From: JALHOM01 sp964444225
Lineage (GTDB): Bacteria; Patescibacteriota; Saccharimonadia; Saccharimonadales; 2-12-FULL-41-12
Reading direction: 5' to 3'
NCBI GenBank assembly: GCA_964444225.1
Contig: CAYUFM010000020.1
Location: 1 to 8,364 of the forward strand
DNA: 8,364 nt
Part shown: positions 6,930 to 8,364 of the stretch, piece after piece
How positions within the stretch are numbered: position 1 is the first letter of the stretch
Layout of the letters: each line of letters starts with the position of its first letter
Program-made: the position numbers and the translations under genes
Notes under the pieces: generated by a model
What the model was told of the DNA's origin: nothing
The model's input: the letters and a program-made list of their open reading frames with translations, nothing else
Databases searched by the model: none

Positions 6930-7090
6930 ATAGGACAGTTGTACTTTTTCTAATTCTCAGACTCCACCATAGTGTCTGCAAACTACAGATTTATATTCGA
7001 TGTATCGCTTGAGATACCTCTCGCATAACTCAGTAGTTTTCGTCTACTCTGGAGAACTCTGCCAAATTAGTAAAAGTACAAAAGTCCTAT
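6930..7090 (-). repeat. 161-nt imperfect palindrome (long hairpin)
   Basis: The outer arms 6930-6955 and 7065-7090 are complementary at 23 of 26 positions; mismatches are 6937/7083, 6938/7082 and 6949/7071. Pairing continues inward: CAGA and CTCC (6958-6965) with GGAG and TCTG (7051-7061, 3-nt bulge), AGT with ACT, AAACTAC (6980-6986) with GTAGTTT (7033-7039), TTAT with ATAA, CGA with TCG, and GTATC (7002-7006) with GATAC (7013-7017) closing a 6-nt loop. That is about 55 pairs in one hairpin. It could be an RNA leader element, a free small RNA of 6S-like outline, an RNase III target, or a relic of a MITE. No target-site duplication is visible. The strand is assigned from the neighbouring genes. 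Confidence 0.7.
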
Positions 7091-7164
7091 TTAAAAACCT
7101 TGATGGAAAGTGGTTTCTACCCCTGTTTGGTGGCAGACCTTCGCTCACATCAAGTAGGACTTTT
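7080..7164 (-). promoter_or_regulatory. Two-part stem competing with the long palindrome
   Basis: Bases 7080-7089 (AAAAGTCCTA) are perfectly complementary to 7155-7164 (TAGGACTTTT). After a 9-nt bulge on one side, 7099-7105 (CTTGATG) pairs with 7148-7154 (CATCAAG), which directly abuts the first arm. The inner 42 bases can fold a weaker stem (GG and TCT with AGA and CC). Bases 7080-7089 are also part of the outer arm of the 6930-7090 palindrome, so the two structures exclude each other. In the minus-strand transcript this stem would form first, and its 3' side ends GGACUUUUGUACUUUU, loosely like an intrinsic terminator. Function is inferred. Confidence 0.5.
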
Positions 7165-7180
7165 ATCGATATACCAGTAC

Positions 7181-7210
7181 AGATTAGCATACAAATGTAA
7201 CACTTGTCAA
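7181..7210 (-). promoter_or_regulatory. Putative promoter for the rplC operon
   Basis: On the minus strand a perfect TTGACA (7210-7205) is followed, after an 18-base spacer, by TAATCT (7186-7181). This -10 is preceded by TGC, giving an extended -10 motif. Transcription would begin near 7174, ten bases before the first arm of the competing stem, so the leader would be about 285 nt and would contain both alternative structures. A 6-bp dyad ends two bases upstream of the -35 box. The -10 hexamer is a modest match (3 of 6), so confidence is moderate. Confidence 0.5.
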
Positions 7211-7212
7211 GG

Positions 7213-7228
7213 TGTAGACTATTCTACA
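7213..7228 (-). promoter_or_regulatory. TGTAGA-N4-TCTACA dyad, possible operator
   Basis: TGTAGA (7213-7218) and TCTACA (7223-7228) form a perfect 6-bp inverted repeat with a 4-base spacer. It lies two bases upstream of the TTGACA box of the putative rplC promoter. There is no T-run after it on either strand, which argues against a terminator and fits a protein-binding dyad better. It could also be a chance repeat. Confidence 0.3.
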
Positions 7229-7302
7229 ATGACCTACTTTAAACAAAGAAGCAAATTGTTCCATTTTTGTATCGTTAAAAACGAGAAACTAGTGACTAGA
7301 AT

Positions 7303-7614
7303 CTAGAGACTGATGAAGATGCCGATGGGGAGCCAGAAGGAGATGAACATTCCTACTAAAATTAATGCCAGTTCAATCTTTCGGTCGATTTGGAAGTGGT
7401 CGTGCATAGCATAGAGGATTGCAATTGCTGCACCTACAGGTAAGGGCAACAATGTACCAGTACTAAATTCGATCCTTAGCCAAAGACTGCTGAAGATTAG
7501 AAACAAAACTAGTTTTAAAAAGTACGCGCCATCAGATTCGTGAGTATTTACGGGCGGAGTACGTTTTTTTACTGAAGTTCTTTTTTTTGTCGATTTTTTT
7601 GTTTTTGTAGCCAT
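7303..7614 (-). CDS. Small membrane protein of unknown function
   Basis: I do not recognise the family. The 103-aa product has a strongly basic, Lys/Thr-rich N-terminus (MATKTKKSTKKRTSVKKRTPP, 1-21). Three hydrophobic segments follow at about 30-47 (YFLKLVLFLIFSSLWL), 55-70 (LLPLPVGAAIAILYAM) and 82-103 (LALILVGMFISFWLPIGIF). The loop HDHFQIDRKIE and the basic tail would both be cytoplasmic under the positive-inside rule, leaving the C-terminus outside. Arg/Lys content and clean segments argue for a real gene. No good Shine-Dalgarno precedes the ATG; an AT-rich TTAAATATAAG lies just upstream, so a leaderless start is possible. It lies between rpsJ and rplC, where the usual operon has nothing. 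Confidence 0.72.
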   Translation of the reverse strand: MATKTKKSTKKRTSVKKRTPPVNTHESDGAYFLKLVLFLIFSSLWLRIEFSTGTLLPLPVGAAIAILYAMHDHFQIDRKIELALILVGMFISFWLPIGIFISL

Positions 7615-7648
7615 AATGCTTATATTTAATCACAAACGAATTAACTAG

Positions 7649-7719
7649 AACAGGGCTCAGTATCTGAGCTCCATCCTTAACTGCATTAGCAAGCTGTGTG
7701 CTTTGAGTTAGTACCTGTT
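7649..7719 (-). ncRNA. Candidate three-way-junction RNA element
   Basis: Three helices can be drawn without conflict. P1 is AACAGG (7649-7654) with CCTGTT (7714-7719). P2 is GCTCAG (7655-7660) with CTGAGC (7664-7669) around a TAT loop, directly continuous with P1. P3 is TAACT (7678-7682) with AGTTA (7706-7710), extended by CAAGC (7690-7694) with GCTTTG (7700-7705). In the minus-strand RNA this is a compact 71-nt junction ending about 35 nt before the membrane-protein start codon. It resembles small riboswitches in outline, but I recognise no known consensus. P2 alone is the strongest part. Confidence 0.35.
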
Positions 7720-7733
7720 TTCTTATCGAGAAA

Positions 7734-7768
7734 CGCAAAGAAGATGTACAGATGGTACATCTTCTGCG
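7734..7768 (-). promoter_or_regulatory. 14-bp hairpin with 2-nt bulge
   Basis: CGCA (7734-7737) and GAAGATGTAC (7740-7749) pair perfectly with GTACATCTTCTGCG (7755-7768), leaving AA 7738-7739 bulged and a 5-base loop. On the minus strand the 3' arm is followed by TTTCTC, a weak U-rich tail, so it could be a secondary terminator or attenuator after rpsJ. A protein-binding or processing site is the alternative. Confidence 0.45.
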
Positions 7769-7801
7769 TATCTGAAATAAAAAACTAGAAATAACCAAAG
7801 A

Positions 7802-7842
7802 GGTTGGTGGTGTCTAGTGCTCCGCACTAGAGCGGGCCAACC
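7802..7842 (-). terminator. Stem-loop after rpsJ, possible terminator
   Basis: Fourteen bases after the rpsJ stop (minus strand), GGTTGG pairs with CCAACC (7802-7807 with 7837-7842). After a 5x5 internal loop, TCTAGTGC (7813-7820) pairs with GCACTAGA (7824-7831) around a three-base loop. The following minus-strand sequence is T-rich (CTCTTTGG, then a run of six T at 7784-7779), but the T-run is displaced by about 17 bases, so this is not a textbook intrinsic terminator. Position directly behind rpsJ still suggests 3'-end formation or attenuation. Confidence 0.4.
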
Positions 7843-7856
7843 AGCACAAAGTTTGT

Positions 7857-8237
7857 TTACATTTTGATTTCGGCGTCACAGCCTGCTGGAAGAGACAGAT
7901 TCATGAGTGAATCAATAGTCTTTGGTGTTGGGTCTAGGACGTCGATTAGGCGCTTGTGGACACGCATTTCAAATTGCTCACGGCCTTTTTTGTACACATG
8001 AGGACTCTTGACTACAGTGAAAGTGCTGCGACGTGTTGGCAGTGGTACTGGACCAGCAATTGTGGCACCCGTACGAATAGCTGTGTCGACAATCTGCTTT
8101 GCAGATTGGTCAATAACCTTGTGGTCATAAGCCTTCAAACGAATACGAATACGTTGCTTACCATCCGGCGCAACAGCAGGCGCTGATGCCTTGGTGGTTG
8201 ATTTTTTGGTTGTAGTTTTTGGCTTTTCATCGGCCAT
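7857..8237 (-). CDS. rpsJ: 30S ribosomal protein S10 (uS10) with N-terminal extension
   Basis: S10 belongs to the 30S head and, as NusE, to antitermination complexes. The core is plain: IRIRLKAYDHKVIDQSAKQIVDTAIRTGA (30-58), AGPVPLPTRRSTFTV (61-75), SPHVYKKGREQFEMRVHKRLIDVLDPTPKTIDSLM (78-112) and LPAGCDAEIKM at the end. At 126 aa it exceeds the usual 100-105 by a Lys/Thr/Ala-rich N-terminus (MADEKPKTTTKKSTTKASAP). No other ATG lies between this start and the core, and AAAGGA sits 10 bases upstream, so the extension stands. It has its own promoter upstream and a stem-loop behind it, and is separated from rplC by almost a kilobase. Confidence 0.98.
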   Translation of the reverse strand: MADEKPKTTTKKSTTKASAPAVAPDGKQRIRIRLKAYDHKVIDQSAKQIVDTAIRTGATIAGPVPLPTRRSTFTVVKSPHVYKKGREQFEMRVHKRLIDVLDPTPKTIDSLMNLSLPAGCDAEIKM

Positions 8238-8324
8238 GAGGTGATATTCCTTTCATTAGGGCGCTGTAACATTGAGTTATTTTTCAAACCCAACTTTTAG
8301 TCAGCAATATTAATAATGTTGTAA

Positions 8325-8352
8325 ATTATAACAGATTATAGAAGTTCGTCAA
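8325..8352 (-). promoter_or_regulatory. Strong rpsJ promoter
   Basis: On the minus strand TTGACG (8352-8347) and TATAAT (8330-8325) are separated by 16 bases, and TGT precedes the -10 to give the full extended motif TGTTATAAT. A second TATAAT (8340-8335) lies ten bases upstream inside the spacer. The start point would be near 8318, leaving a leader of about 80 nt before rpsJ. The leader shows only short repeats (AACATT with AATGTT), too little to call an E. coli-type L4-binding leader. Confidence 0.8.
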
Positions 8353-8362
8353 TACTAGTATT
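8351..8362. promoter_or_regulatory. 12-bp palindrome at the rpsJ -35 box
   Basis: AATACTAGTATT is a perfect palindrome whose last two bases overlap the -35 hexamer of the rpsJ promoter. The position would suit a repressor or activator site. A 12-bp AT-rich palindrome may also occur by chance, and the window ends two bases later, so the context cannot be seen. Confidence 0.3.
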
Positions 8363-8364
8363 TT

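Larger units (their letters stand above)
6889..7302. other. Gene-free structured region before rplC
   Basis: This 414-base gap contains no convincing coding sequence. Plus-strand open frames of 66-68 codons here (from 7000 and 7100) have no ribosome binding site and no recognisable family. Reading toward rplC, it holds a short palindrome (7272-7284), a 6-bp dyad (7213-7228), a promoter-like pair of boxes (7181-7210), a two-part stem of 17 pairs (7080-7164), a 161-nt imperfect palindrome (6930-7090), and finally the rplC ribosome binding site. I read it as the regulatory leader of the rplC-onward operon, an inference from sequence structure. Confidence 0.6.
7615..7856. other. Gene-free hairpin-rich region after rpsJ
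   Basis: These 242 bases between rpsJ and the small membrane-protein gene carry no credible gene. The minus-strand frame over 7532-7798 is read through the membrane-protein gene in another phase and has no family features. Instead there are three strong hairpins and one short-range junction fold: 7802-7842, 7734-7768, and the multi-helix element 7649-7719. The density of perfect inverted repeats is much higher than in the surrounding sequence. Confidence 0.6.

Noticed and set aside
7020..7062. tRNA-like D-arm string ACTCAGTAGTT
   Set aside because: No matching acceptor stem, anticodon arm or GGTTCGA T-loop could be placed on either strand; the bases belong to the long hairpin.
6930..7090. 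SRP RNA, tmRNA or RNase P RNA as identity of the long hairpin
   Set aside because: The hallmark conserved strings of these RNAs (for example the SRP GGAA/AGCA loop) are absent; only a shape resemblance to 6S remains.
7272..7284. TCGTT-AAA-AACGA palindrome as terminator of the membrane-protein gene
   Set aside because: The stem is only 5 bp with a 3-base loop and AT-rich, and no T-run follows on the minus strand.
7000..7306. Plus-strand frames of 66 and 68 codons in the rplC leader
   Set aside because: They overlap each other and the RNA hairpins, lack ribosome binding sites, and do not resemble any family.
7532..7798. Minus-strand frame of 88 codons upstream of and overlapping the membrane-protein gene
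   Set aside because: It runs through two hairpin structures and is in a different phase from the better-supported membrane protein; no binding site and no recognisable features.
8213..8257. Nine-codon upstream frame (MKGISPHGR) overlapping the rpsJ start
   Set aside because: Its ATG lies just before the AAAGGA site that serves rpsJ and has no binding site of its own; nothing supports translation.
1..8364. Possible UGA recoding, since no gene here ends in TGA
   Set aside because: No in-frame TGA occurs in any gene, conserved Gly and Trp positions use ordinary codons, and TAATG overlaps explain the TAA bias.

Overview
The window carries a bacterial S10/spc-type ribosomal protein cluster, all on the minus strand and read from high to low coordinates. 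The gene order is rpsJ, a small membrane-protein gene, rplC, rplD, rplW, rplB, rpsS, rplV, rpsC, rplP, rpmC, rpsQ, rplN, rplX, rplE, rpsN, rpsH and a 5' fragment of rplF cut by the window edge. Every ribosomal protein is intact apart from rplF and matches its family over the core. Gene order is canonical except for a gap of about 970 bases between rpsJ and rplC.

Organism: a low-to-moderate GC bacterium using the standard code, with AGGAGG-type Shine-Dalgarno sites. Very tight packing, short family cores with Lys/Ala/Thr-rich tails, and the look of L3 and S10 make me favour a Patescibacteria/CPR genome, perhaps Candidatus Saccharibacteria. This is an inference from memory of the families, not a database result.

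Layout. The right end (8238-8364) is the rpsJ promoter and leader, with a near-consensus promoter beside a 12-bp palindrome. rpsJ follows and is closed by a strong stem-loop 14 nt after its stop. Next, 7615-7856 holds no gene but is dense in hairpins, including a compact possible three-way junction. A 103-aa membrane protein of unknown function (7303-7614) follows. Then 6889-7302 has no gene but contains a likely promoter (TTGACA plus TGC-TAATCT), a dyad just upstream of it, a 17-bp two-part stem, and a 161-nt imperfect palindrome sharing one arm with that stem. From rplC down to rpsH the genes are back to back: 12 of the 15 junctions from rplC to rplF are the same TAATG one-base stop/start overlap.

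How it works together: the proteins build both subunits. L3, L4, L23, L2, L22, L16, L29, L14, L24, L5 and L6 go to the large subunit; S10, S19, S3, S17, S14 and S8 go to the small. The TAATG junctions imply that translation is chained from rplC to rpsH by termination-reinitiation. The signals in the rpsJ-rplC gap suggest rpsJ and the rplC-onward operon are separate transcription units, with RNA structure in the second leader as a candidate control point. The most unusual content of the window is this gap, not the genes.
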